This document shows positions 45,312-56,437 of a stretch of 64,000 bases of DNA, one piece after another (within the stretch, counting starts at the first letter, position 1; every line of letters begins with the position of its first letter). The notes beneath the pieces are model-generated. The model made no database searches and had not been told where the DNA came from. It saw nothing but the letters and a program-made list of their open reading frames with translations. The position numbers and the translations under genes are program-made. The stretch comes from Chalciporus piperatus (taxonomy: Eukaryota > Basidiomycota > Agaricomycetes > Boletales > Boletaceae), in assembly GCA_038093975.1 (NCBI GenBank), contig JBBPTG010000029.1:62001-126000 (forward strand), written 5' to 3'.

Positions 45312-47970
45312 AAGATATGAGGTATTCTTTACGATGATACATTGTAGGCTACCCAATGCTATGATCATGCATGCTCTCCTCATGTACACCTATGCGACCA
45401 ACTCTGCGCTCCTTTTTCGATTTGCTCTACAACTCACTTTTGACTGTTGTGCATGACTGTCGTCGGCCTCGCAAGGATATGATATGTCAATCGTTTACTC
45501 CCTCACAGGCAATCCAATCGAAAGATATGATCGACGATGGATCCCGTGGTGGGCTCTCTTTCCAATGAATGCATTTTAGTCTCTCAAAACTGTTCTGTCT
45601 AGGTATAAGCTGGGACACTACTCAGTTGAGTGACAGTTTTTCTAGCTTCATGCATACAGGGACTAGGCTCAAGTCTCTGAACGAAACGACTATTCTTGTC
45701 TGGATACCATCATGTCGATCACGTCCGAAGCTCCAAGATGGATTCCTCGGCGACTAGCGAAAGACCGCCCTAGCCCGCCACTTGAAACGCCGTCTAACCA
45801 CTGGAATGCGATCCACGCGCTTCCGAGTCGAACGTCGCTCCACACCGGTATGCCAATCGACAGCGCCTGGGACTCTGTGGGGTATATAAGCACCCCGGGC
45901 GTCGACGGTCGTTCCCCCCACCGAGCTAGCCGCGTTCCCCACCGAACTTATCTTTCTATATGTGTACCAACCCTCTGACGCCCTCGCCGCCGCGCGTCCG
46001 TTTCTTCTCTTGTATATTCATCAAATCTCTCACCGGTCGGTCACCATACTACCTAGCCAGCTTGAAGGACTAGCTTCCGAAACTTCGGGGGTATGGGTCA
46101 GTGGCGAAGGAGTCATTCCGGACGGATACACAAGAAGGTCGAAGCGTCCTGGTACTAACATCCGTCTGCGGCGTCAAACGACAGGCGAACACGGATTTGG
46201 TTTGCCACTTGCGCTCAATGAACGCCGCGATTCGTATGTCGCATCACCCATTCCATCCCGATGCATGCTTATTCACTGTTCTTGTCGACTCAGAAGTAGC
46301 CATCGGTACACTTGCACGTCAATCAGTCGCGGCACTGTCTTCATCTGTTTCCGAGACACGACCTTCTCCCAACGTCGAGTGAGGAGACCCTTGTCTGATC
46401 CCTGCTTCGAGCACTTTATTATATCCATATCACGCACTTCATCCCATGCTGACCCCGACTACAATACCACCCACGAACTCGCCCTACTCGATCTTCTGGT
46501 CCCTCCCTCTTGACCAATCTTCCTCGTCTTCCATATCGATGAGCTTCCTCACGTGCAGTCGCTCACCGGTGAGTAGCAATGTGGATAAATGACGTTGATC
46601 ACGCGCTTACGGAGACGCGTACATTTTTTTTCCCTCTAGGAATATGATATTCCGCCATCAATGACGCCTACGTAAATCGATCGTTGGATACGAAGATGAC
46701 GGGACACACTGGATGACCTCTCAGCACAGGATCAGGGTCACCCTCTAGGTATGATTGATCGTTTCTGGTTGGCGTCGTGTTGGGCTAATTATACTATCCT
46801 CACCTACGTCAAGGTCAGCACCATCTTTGACATCCATAAAGACCCCCCCGGCTGTGGGAGGTACGTGGCCAAGGATATAGAACAACAGTATAGGTTGGAC
46901 TCGATCAGTCGGAGAGGGGAAACGTCAATCTAAGGCTGGTATGACGGGACCGCTGGGGATTCCGGGGAGAGTTGGGAGAATGGGGCGTACTATCCGATTT
47001 CCATTTCCTGTTGACCACACCATCTATGGAGGCAAGTCCTTGGATCATCGAGCACCGGCTTGCCACTTTAGACGGGGTGGTCACCAGAGAAGTCGATGTT
47101 GGGTTCGCGTTTGTGGATTGGGGACGTGGCGAGACGGTGGACCCTGAGAGCGTGGGGTGAAGTGGAATAGTTGTTTTTGTACGACAGTGACTTGTCGCGC
47201 ATCGTGTTTGATTGTACATGAACGTACTTGCCGTTAGTGCCATTTTGTCGTCACAGCCTTGAGTGTCTGAAGCAACAGCAGACCTCATCCGAGTCGATCA
47301 TTTTCAACAGCGGCTCAGCGGGCGCGTTCACAAGAGGAATCCGCCGATGGTCACTCATGAAAGGGACCCCATGATACATCTCCGCCTATCTGCGAGAGTC
47401 GAGTCCTTACCGTCGTCGGTTGCGTAGAGCCACTATACGTGCGTCGTGCACAACCTCACCACTCAGCAAGAACATATAGCGGAGGCGCGCGAGTTAGGAG
47501 AAGGCGAGTCAAGAACGTGAAGGGACTAGTATGTGCAAGTTCTCAGTGGAGGGTGAACGACTGTCTTCATCCGACTCTTGGGTCTGCCTAGGGGAGACTA
47601 TTACTCTGATCCGGGGATTATCTCGCGAATGGCTAGCCAGGTAAACGATTCCGATCAGGCTGAAGTGGGTGGTGGTGGCGAGTCACCGTGCATCAATCAC
47701 CGATTCACAAATAGAGCAAGACGTCGTGACTCGCGTACGAAACAGAACTTGCATCCCATGGTCACTGTACTATCCGCCCACCGCTTTCAGGGACCCTCAC
47801 TGCCAGGCCGGCCTCAAAGACGCGAGCACTAAATCTCAATCGAGCTGACTGGTCCTGCGGTGACCGTGCCATCTAGAGCAGCGAGCTAGCAAGAGCTTGT
47901 TTACCTGCTCGGCTCTCCATCGGGCTTCCCTCTTTCAAGTCTCACGTCTGCATCCATTCTCACCCGTGCT
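45312..47970. other. long stretch without a recognised gene
   Basis: Open frames up to 183 codons (45962-46513, +) and 127 codons (46905-47288, -) lack motifs, good splice context and codon bias I could trust. A segment near 46972-47160 on the plus strand reads DFHFLLTTPSMEASPWIIEH and VGFAFVDWGRGE and could be a decayed gene. Confidence 0.4.
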
Positions 47971-47974
47971 CCAA

Positions 47975-48090
47975 AGATAAGTACTGCCTTATCTTCACGG
48001 TACCCTCAGCCGACGATAGCTGCGACAACTCACATGGCCCAAGTCCCACTGCATGCCTTATCTCCCCGGTCGCTGTTAAAAGGGAGATAA
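47975..48090. promoter_or_regulatory. cluster of GATA-factor sites upstream of DUR3
   Basis: Five GATA cores lie within 116 bp, 56 to 171 bp before the ATG: AGATAAG at 47975, CTTATCT at 47988, CGATAG at 48013, CTTATCT at 48057 and AGATAAC at 48085. Four match the HGATAR consensus of AreA/NIT2-type nitrogen regulators, which is what one would expect for a urea transporter gene. Confidence 0.65.
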
Positions 48091-48145
48091 CCCAGGGTAA
48101 GACGTCGAATCCTCTCCTTCATAGCTAGGCTCGGACAGTGTCGTT

Positions 48146-50588
48146 ATGTCGTCGACCGTTGGTTCTCAAGTCCTTTCTCAGGGGACCGGATATGGCGTCG
48201 TCCTGGGCATCGGTTTCGTCTTTGCACTCATCATGATGGGCCTCTCCTCCCTCCAGAACCGATACACAGCTTACAAGAGCACCACCTCTGAGGAATTCAA
48301 CACCGCCTCTCGCGCCGTGAAGCCCGGTTTGATCGCCTCCGGTATCGTCTCTGCATGGACTTGGGCTGCCACTCTCCTCCAGTCTTCGACTGTGACGTAC
48401 GAGTATGGTCTATCCGGGGGATACTACTACGCTGCAGGCGCGACAATCCAGATATTCGTCATGTCCGTCCTTGCCGTCCGAGTGAAGATGATCGCACCAT
48501 ACTGCCACACTTACCTTGAGATCGTCCACGCTCGCTACGGAAATACAGCACACTTCATCTTTGCTACCTATGGCCTCGTCGTCAACCTCATCGTCTCTAG
48601 CATGTTGCTCTTGGGTGGCAGTGCCGTCGTCAATGCATTTACCGGCATGAACATCTATGCTGCGAACTTCCTTATCCCCCTCGGGGTCTGTGTCTATGTG
48701 ATACTGGGTGGTCTTCGTGCCACTTTCTTGTGTAAGTAACCGGTCCGTTTGCTCGTTTGCTCGGTGCCTGCTAACGACACCATCCTAGGCGATTATTCAC
48801 ACACGCTGATTCTAATGATTCTCATCCTATATTTCTTCTTCTATACTTATACCGAAGCCGACCTTATTGGCGGCTTCGAGGGAATGTACCAGAAGCTCGT
48901 CCAAGCCGGGTTGGAGCGGCCCGTTTCAGGAAACCAAAATGGTTCTTACCTGACACTCAAATCGAATAGCGAGTGACGCCCATCAGTCATACATATCTTT
49001 GTCGGATGCTGACCAGTTGGTTTGCAGACGGCCTCATGTTTATGATCGTCCAGATCACTGGTGGATTCGGCACTGTCATGCTCGACCAGGGATACTGGCA
49101 AAGAGCCATCGCTTCGGAAGCGAAGACAGCGGTTCGGGCATATCTCATGGGTGGGATAGCTTGGTTCGCGGTACCACTCACCTTTTCGTCCATCATGGGC
49201 CTCGCTGCAGTCGCGTTAGCTAACCGTGCGTATCTTCTGTGGAACTTCGTGTAGGCTTTGGTCGTTTGACACCTCCGCCAGATTCATCATTCCCTTATCC
49301 TGGCGGACTCTCATCCAACGAGATAAACGCAGGCCTCGCTGCTCCAGCTGGTGTGGTTACCCTGCTAGGAAGCGGTGGTGCCGCTGCTATGGTGAGTTTC
49401 GTCCCCAAGTCCAAAAGCGCATACGATCAACTAAATTGTTCCTCGCAGCTCATTCTTCTCTTCATGGCGGTAACTTCGGCTGCATCCTCAGAGATGATTG
49501 CAACGTCATCCATCCTCACGTTCGATCTGTATCAAATCCACTTCAACCCGAAGGTGCATAAAGGCCGTTCTTCGTTTGACTGCATGCTTACTGGGAGAAA
49601 AACAGGCGTCTCCAGAAACACTCATTCGTGTATCCCATGTCATGGTTGCCGTCTGGGCACTTGTCATGTCATGTGTCGCATCACTCTGGAACGGAATCGG
49701 AATTTCGCTCAACTGGCTCTTCCTATTTTCTGGAACATTATTCACCGGTGCGGTCGGCCCCATCATCTTCACAGTCGTCTGGCGCCAGCAGACAAAGGTT
49801 GCCGCCATAACTGGGGCCATCGGTGGCATGTTCGTTGGCATCATCTGCTGGCTGGTGGTGGCCAAACAATATTACGGAGAACTGACGATCGCAACTACCG
49901 GTGCGTCCTATAAGCTCTTTTGTAGACTCGTCGAGTTGATCGCCATCTCTACAGGGAGCATGTACGCCACCATGTCGGGGAATATGGGTTCTTGCTGTGC
50001 AGGAGCAATCATTTCTGCAATAATCACGCTCATCAAGCCTGATAACGAGTTCGATTGGTCCGCGACGAAACGGATCAATCCAGGCGAGATCGCAAAGCAA
50101 AATGCTGCAGCGATGGCTTCCGAATCGAATTCGACATCTATCGTCGCTCCCGAACCCACCTCAGAGAAAGAAAAATCCGACGCGACTACTTGCGCTGTAT
50201 CAGTGCGATCCGTCGAGATGGTGCCTGATGAAGACGCGTCGTTGCGCAAGTCGTTGAAGACGGCTATCTGGGCCACGAGCATCCTAACGTTTATCGTCAT
50301 CTTCGTAAGTGCACCCCAAGTTGCTGGAGGCATTGTTCTGAAAAATCCTCGCAGCTCATCCCGATTCCGATGTTCTTGTCGCACTATATATTCTCCCCAG
50401 CCTTTTTCAAAGGTTGGATCATCTGCTGCGTGATCTGGCTCTTCATAGCTGCTATCATCACTTCGGTTCTGCCATTATGGGAGAGTCGTGTAGCTATGGC
50501 GGGGATTTTGAAGGGGTTGGTTAGAGATATCTTTGAGAGGGGCCGTGTGTCAGGGAACTCGGAGAAATCCAGTGCCAGTGTGGCATGA
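48146..50588 (+). CDS. DUR3: urea active transporter (SSS family)
   Basis: A plasma membrane solute:proton/sodium symporter of the SSS family. Start ATG 48146 (MSSTVGSQVLSQGTGYGVVL). The first exon carries SRAVKPGLIASGIVSAWTWA and TLLQSSTVTYEYGLSGGYYY, hallmarks of Dur3. Further parts are HTYLEIVHARYGNTAHFIFA, IVQITGGFGTVMLDQGYWQR, SEAKTAVRAYLMGGIAWFAV, a helix with SAASSEMIATSSILTFDLYQ, and MSCVASLWNGIGISLNWLFL. A C-terminal cytosolic loop has PEPTSEKEKSDATT. The end is GNSEKSSASVA, stop TGA 50586-50588. Around 14 or 15 helices, 680-700 residues, similar to known Dur3. The border of the exon near 49230-49270 has two possible acceptors. GATA sites in the promoter suit induction under poor nitrogen. 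Confidence 0.9.
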
Positions 50589-52228
50589 CCTTGTTGATGG
50601 TTTTAGAGAGGCGCAATCATCTTTATCTAGAGTGTAGAAATGACTCGGAGACGATACTGTCCAGACGTCCGCCTCATACTTTGAATCAAAGACATGAATT
50701 CGAAGAAAGGCTTGTCGCTGAGGCAACGCTGAGGTGTTGATTAGCCTGAGAGCTTCGAAATCCATGGAGGCCCTTCCTGCCAATACAGCGAAGTCGAGAG
50801 GCGCGTTCAGAGAAGACGTTCCATGGACCCTAGGTAATGTAGCTGTCTCCGACTCCCAAGTGACTCTGAACACTATCTAGGGCACAAATCTGCACAAATG
50901 TTGTCAATGTCACTGAGGACATATGTTCCCACTGCCAGTGGGTGACCCAGATGTCAAAGAATACAGTCCAACTTGCTTGCCACTCGAACTCGCGAACTCG
51001 ACCATGTTTCTTTCCTCAAGCTGTCAGACAGCATCTACTTGACTCAGAAATGTTGCACTTCATCGTGGAAGGTCCTATTCCACTCAAATTCCACTAACCC
51101 AAAGTCCAACTTTGTCCAAATAGTCGAACACGCATCGCTGTTCCCTCCCACACTCGAACCCAAATGGGATGTCGGCCCAATATCCCTCGCTCGTCTCGCC
51201 GAGGCCGGAGCGTGGATTTCTGAGAAAGCACAAGTCGGACAGGTCGTGCTTATCTGGCGCGGAAGCGCCGAGAACAAGATTTCGCCGAGAACTTAAGAGG
51301 TACGACTCGAGAGGATGCGAAGCTTTGACGAAGGGAGTATCCTAGGTTGGGCGATCAATATTATTATAATATTCAAGCCGAAGTCTGCAGAAGCCATACC
51401 GGCGAAAGACCGCGGTTCTTATTTGAGAGTGGAACTCGAATGGGGGAGCAGCAGATTCTTATGCGAGGTATGTAGTGCCAACTGCTCACTATTCATGATA
51501 CGATTGTTTTTGCTGCGCATGTTCCAACTTGAAATGCTTCAGTAGACTTTCAGTAGAGCACGAGTACTGAGATCTGAGAGCCTTTGCTCGGAGTCGGGCC
51601 GGCGGCATTGATCAATCAGTGGCAGGAGCTCGGCCTCAAGTTCTGAATTGTACTCGGACTCTCAGCAATGGCAATTGTGATTGTCATGTCCCAGTCTCGG
51701 AGCGGTGCCCATGCGGTATCTGCATGTTACTTCTGACAATTTCGAACAGGGAGAATAGATGTGGGATCGTGGTTTTCAACCAACTGTGGTTAGTTCAACG
51801 TTTTTGCTATTCCGAACTTCCAGTATCTCACACTAAGGCTGTTCAAGTTCGCCAGGGTTCAAGCTCCATGCGACTTTCCTACTCGAAGCCACATGTGCCA
51901 ACTTGATGCTGTGTTCATTCACGCAAATCCCGCATGCCAGCAACTTTCCAACAAACGCACATCATCCAAGTTTGCAAGTCATTGCCGTCATGTGGCCCAC
52001 ACGTTCCTGAGTCGTCTACTGGCCTGTGCTGCGGCCTATGAATTGCTGGACCTGATCGTCTTCCACTTGCTGCGCGGGTCCTGCGATCATCCTGTGGACC
52101 TATTGCGGTGCTGCCAGTGGCGAGGAAAACGGTGTCGAGAACGTATAAGTATCGATTAGGTTTGCTCGCCCGTACCTCACCAGCCGGAGCCCGAACACCC
52201 CCCGAAAAACACTCGTCCACCCTTGGAC
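50589..52228. other. long stretch without a clear gene
   Basis: A plus-strand open frame at 50973-51296 reads TLEPKWDVGPISLARLAEAG, then KAQVGQVVLIWRGS. It looks protein-like, but no family was recognised and splice partners are not seen. I do not call it. Confidence 0.4.
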
Positions 52229-54592
52229 ATGCAGCTTCCCTTTGGGAGAATCAATGAACAGGGTGTATTATCCACGAACAATGGCAACGTCGAGGGCACT
52301 TCAAGTTCGGATCCGGGCCAGAACCCAGCGTCCAAGCCCGGGTTTTGGAAGTCGCTTGATTGGAAGTTGATGCTGGCGCTTCTCTTCCCGGTAACGCTCG
52401 ACACGCTCGACTACACGGGTGAGTCACAGTTACTCGCTCAACTATGCTTGCTCGTGCTCATTCAGGCACTTCATAGTTATCGCAACCGCACAGCCACGCA
52501 TTGCAGTAAGTGGCGTGTTGTTCCGCATCTCCTTGCTCGTCGTATCCTTACTTTTCCTTTCGCAAGTCCGTGTTCAATGCGCTTCCATTGGAAAGGTGAA
52601 TATAGCTCCAATAATGTGTGTATGATGTTGCTGATGCGTGACTTCCGCTAGTTACATCGGTACCTCGTACCTCCTCCCATCCACCGTCTTCTTGCCGTTC
52701 TTTGCTTCTGTCGCTGACATCTATGGACGCCACTTTGGTCTACAAGTGTCTTTGCTCTTCTTCCTCTTTGGGAGTGCACTCAGTACCGGAGCAACCAACA
52801 TGACCATGATACTCGTGGGCAGAGGCATTGCAGGTGTCGGTGCAGCTGGCCTCCTCACGGTGTGTGCCACTCTCTCATACGCACTTCTAAACGCCACTAC
52901 TTACACGCGTGGTGGGACAGATCGTCCGGACGATCCTATCAGACACCGTGTCCCTGGACGCCAACAACCTTCAGCAGTCCATGATGTTTTTGCTCTATTC
53001 GATCGGTTTTAGCGTTGGTCCTGTAATTGGTGGGTTTCTGGTTTTAGCCAACTTCCGTTGGGTTTTTGCTATCAAGTAAGCTGTTTCGAAAATATGTTTC
53101 CGAGAAGGATAATCCTCATTATGTCTCGACAGCCTCCCATGCACCGTGATTGCAATTGTTATGTGTTTCTTTTTGCTCCGTAGCAGAGTCCGTGGGCCAC
53201 AAACCAAAGAGGAGCTTCCCCCGCTCGGTCGCATGGACAATTGGATCTACAGACTAGGCATGATCGATTGGATCGGCACGTTCCTATTCATCAGCGGTGG
53301 TATCCTGATCCTACTCGCACTCAACTGGGGGCCTGGCGACAACTGGAAGACAGCTCGCGTGGTCGCCAATATCGCCATAGGCATCATCCTGATCATCCTC
53401 TGTGTGCTCTGGGAGATCGTCCTCGGGAGGAAACACCTCTCTCCCACCGGAGAGAGCCGACTCTTTCGTGCATACCCCATGTTGCCCATCGAGCTGTTCA
53501 CTTCGTACGATCTATGCACCGTCCAGTATAGTTCGTTCGTTTCTGGGATCGTCATGTTTGTGATGTTTTATTTCGTGGCTATCTTTGCGACGATGGTCAC
53601 TGGCTTGCCACCTTCCCAGGCTGGTATTCAGTTGCTTTATTTCGCCCCTGGTCTTGTGAGTGTATCTCTCAATGGTTTGAACAATGGCTGATGCTTGCCG
53701 CCAGGGTGGAGGAACGTTGATTTCAATCCGTATGATCAAGTGGCTTAGACAGGTGAGTGACAGATAAAGTTCAGCTAGAGCATAGGTTTATGTTCGTGAA
53801 TCAAGCCGTTGTACCCCATCGTTCTCGGCAATGTGATTATGACTGTTGGTGTCGGGTTGATCCAGATGGCGATGCAACATAACATACAAAGTGAAGTCAA
53901 CGGGTCTGTTCTACTCCTGTTTCACATTAGGTGACTTCTGACTGTATTTCCAGATTCATGGCGATGGCTGGTGTCGGTATCGGGATGACTGTGGGTCCGT
54001 TGGTAATCCATGCACGGTTCACGAAGCCGAATCATATCGCCATGACAAACGCACTGCTCTTATTCGTACGTCACTCTCTCGTTACCAACTGCGCGTATGC
54101 ATACTACACGAGTAGGTTCGCGCACTAGGAGGCACAATTGGCCTCGCCCAATGCTTCACCGTCATGAACTCGAAAGTAAACTCTTACATCATGGGGCAAA
54201 TCCTCAGCGGTGCACTCAGTGACTCCGACCTCGCCGCTCTCGAAGCACTCGTCAACTCTGGCGGTCTCGACTCGACGACAAGTCTGAGCGATCTGCCGAC
54301 AGCTGTGCAAGGTATCGTGAGGAACGCATTCTTGGATGGTGTACGGTGGAGTTTTGTGTCGCTCATTCCGTGGCTTGGGATTGCGTCCGTGACGTCCTTG
54401 TTTTTATCCAAGATCAGGGACACGGATGAGACTCGGGCCGAGGATGCTGTGAATGATGCTGATGCTGTGGATTCCGTGCAAGGTCGGGCTGTGATGGACG
54501 ATGCGCAGATGCAGACACAGATGCAGTCCCGTTCAGAGGTTGATGGGGGCGCCATCGATGGACACCGTGACAGTGAGAAGCCGTCCTCATGA
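52229..54592 (+). CDS. MFS transporter, DHA2-type, 14 helices
   Basis: Start ATG 52229 (MQLPFGRINEQGVLSTNN). A cytosolic front is followed by LDWKLMLALLFPVTLDTLDY, then VIATAQPRIA (helix 1 end), YIGTSYLLPSTVFLPFFASV with ADIYGRHFGLQVS (motif A), and GRGIAGVGAAGLLTV (motif C region). IGFSVGPVIGGFLVLANFRW and LPPSQAGIQLLYFAPGL lead into the second half, which ends with an acidic tail to SEKPSS, stop 54590-54592. Organisation is that of fungal drug:H+ antiporters of the DHA2 group, whose members export toxic compounds or siderophores. Cargo unknown. About ten exons, intact. Confidence 0.85.
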
Positions 54593-54925
54593 GACCGGGG
54601 CGGACGGTGATCACGATTATTTGCTTAAATTTATCTGATCGAGGTTGCTGACGGCAGTTTCTGGAAGGTTGTTGCAACGTTGCACGATGAATATGCCTCG
54701 TTCTTTTGTTTCACTCACTATATAGACTGTTTCGATGGTCGAGAGATCTTCAAGATCGTTTGTATGTATACCCGCTCTTTGATATGTGTAATTACATCCA
54801 CTTCTGATTTACATGATCCGTCAACAAAAGGCTATGGTAGTTGTTTACGCGCAGTGAAAAGGACTCGGAAATGGTACATATTCGAGAAGCAAGGAGTCCA
54901 ATGGTTGAAGCGTGAAAGATCAAAG
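54593..54925. other. intergenic
   Basis: A short gap between two convergent genes. Nothing recognised. Confidence 0.4.
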
Positions 54926-55449
54926 TCACGCGAAACTGTCCTTAGCCAGACTCTTGATGAGCACGACCGCATCATCAAACTTCTGCTTCTCCTCCTCTGT
55001 GGGGTGTCTGATATCACGCCCTGCGGCCGATCCAGACAGATGCGACTCCGCCGCGGCCGACTCGCCCGTCAAGTAAAGGATGCTGATGTTTTTGCCGTAT
55101 ATATCCTGAGCACCAGGGTACTGAGTTGGGATACCACGGAGGATCTCGTGAATCTCAGAGATCTTCTCGAGGTGACCTGAGAGCTCGAGCTCTTTCTCAA
55201 GTGGCGGAGAGAGATGGGGAGTGCCATGGTCTCTCTTCTGTGCAGATGTAGTGAATTTGGTGCTGTCAGGCTGGCGAGTGATGCGGTAGAGTTCGGTGGG
55301 GGTGGGTGGGGCGAAACCACCTTCGATCCCTGGAAGGGGAAGGGGAATGGGTTTGTCAGTAACGCGCATTGTTGATCGCGATCGGTCGTGTACTTGCCTT
55401 TCTGGAGGATGATTTGGAATTTTGAGGGGATTGAGTAGTTGGTAGCCAT
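54926..55449 (-). CDS. conserved-looking fungal protein, about 150 aa, unknown
   Basis: Start ATG 55447-55449 (MATNYSIPSKFQIILQKG). The single intron, 55330-55397, has a GC donor (AAAG/GCAAGT) and normal acceptor; a GT alternative leads to a stop. The next exon begins IEGGFAPPTPTELYRITRQP and includes LEKISEIHEILRGIPTQYPG and HPTEEEKQKFDDAVVLIKSL, ending AKDSFA at TGA 54926-54928. It is hydrophilic and helical, without signal peptide or membrane helix. I do not recognise a family name. Confidence 0.65.
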
Positions 55450-56437
55450 GTGTGAAAGATGAGATGGTGAGGTGATGAAGGTACAGATCAAGTTGAGATC
55501 AAGGATGTTGGCCGAGTCGTCGAGTTACGGGAATCCTAGCGCAAGGTTAGGGTTTAATGGCGTCACATCAATGCCATCCGAGTTCTAGATTTATACGAGT
55601 TCATACGGTAGACCTGCGATTCGGTCTCACGAGGTGGGGGGTTCTATAGGAAGCTGTTCAAAAACTTCGAGGTTCAACGCTACTTCGACTCGGCGCTCCA
55701 ACTTGTATCGTTCGATCTTCGGTTGAGTGGATTCATGATACTACTGTGTTTCGGTGAATTCAACTCAAACGACACAACGACAATGACGACAAGTATACGG
55801 GACAGCTAAGAGGGGGGGGGTGTTTGCGACGAATTCAATGAATCTGTGCATATTCATTAAATCTCTCGCAATGTGGCCTCAATGCTGCGCGTGTGAGAGG
55901 AAGGAGGGAAAGAGGACGAAGGAAAGCTTTGAGCTGCTCACTCTCTTATAGGGCCCCCGAACATCAAGAAGCTTCGAGAGTCGCCAGAGAAGTCACGTCG
56001 GTGCTTCGAAGCCCCGGTAATGGAGCATGCGCCAGACACATAGCGATCTGCAACTTCATCAATTAATCCTCATTATCAAAGATGTATCCCAAGAGCACCT
56101 CCACAGAATCCTGTAGCACACCTATCAAGGAAAAATATATATAACGTGAATTGAGCATGATTCAGAAGGTATTCAGTTATTCAAGAAAGTCGCCGACAAA
56201 ACTCGAATAAGGTATCATACCACAAACTCGTGATTCAACGAGTGTTCTCTAAAACGAAGAATGAAGAACGAAGTCCAAAAAATACATACAAAGTCCATTA
56301 GGAACAATTCAACGCCGAACAGGACCAGAGACACGCCGCAACGTCATGGCCGCCCTAGAACCGATCATCCCGAGTGAGCGAGTCACGAAAAGGATCGAGA
56401 TGGTCAGGAAGGCACTGACCCAGAGGAGTCCCGTGTC
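55450..56437. other. intergenic, nothing recognised
   Basis: About 1 kb with a run of nine G near 55813 and AT-rich parts near 56120-56330. No gene seen. Confidence 0.45.

Noticed and set aside
45962..46513. 183-codon plus-strand frame
   Set aside because: No motif, biased composition and no splice partners. It is likely a chance frame in a gene-poor stretch.
46905..47288. 127-codon minus-strand frame
   Set aside because: Thr/Ser-rich with no domain; the opposite strand is equally open, so no support for coding.
50550..50873. Minus-strand frame overlapping the DUR3 end
   Set aside because: It overlaps the antisense of a well-supported gene and has no motif.
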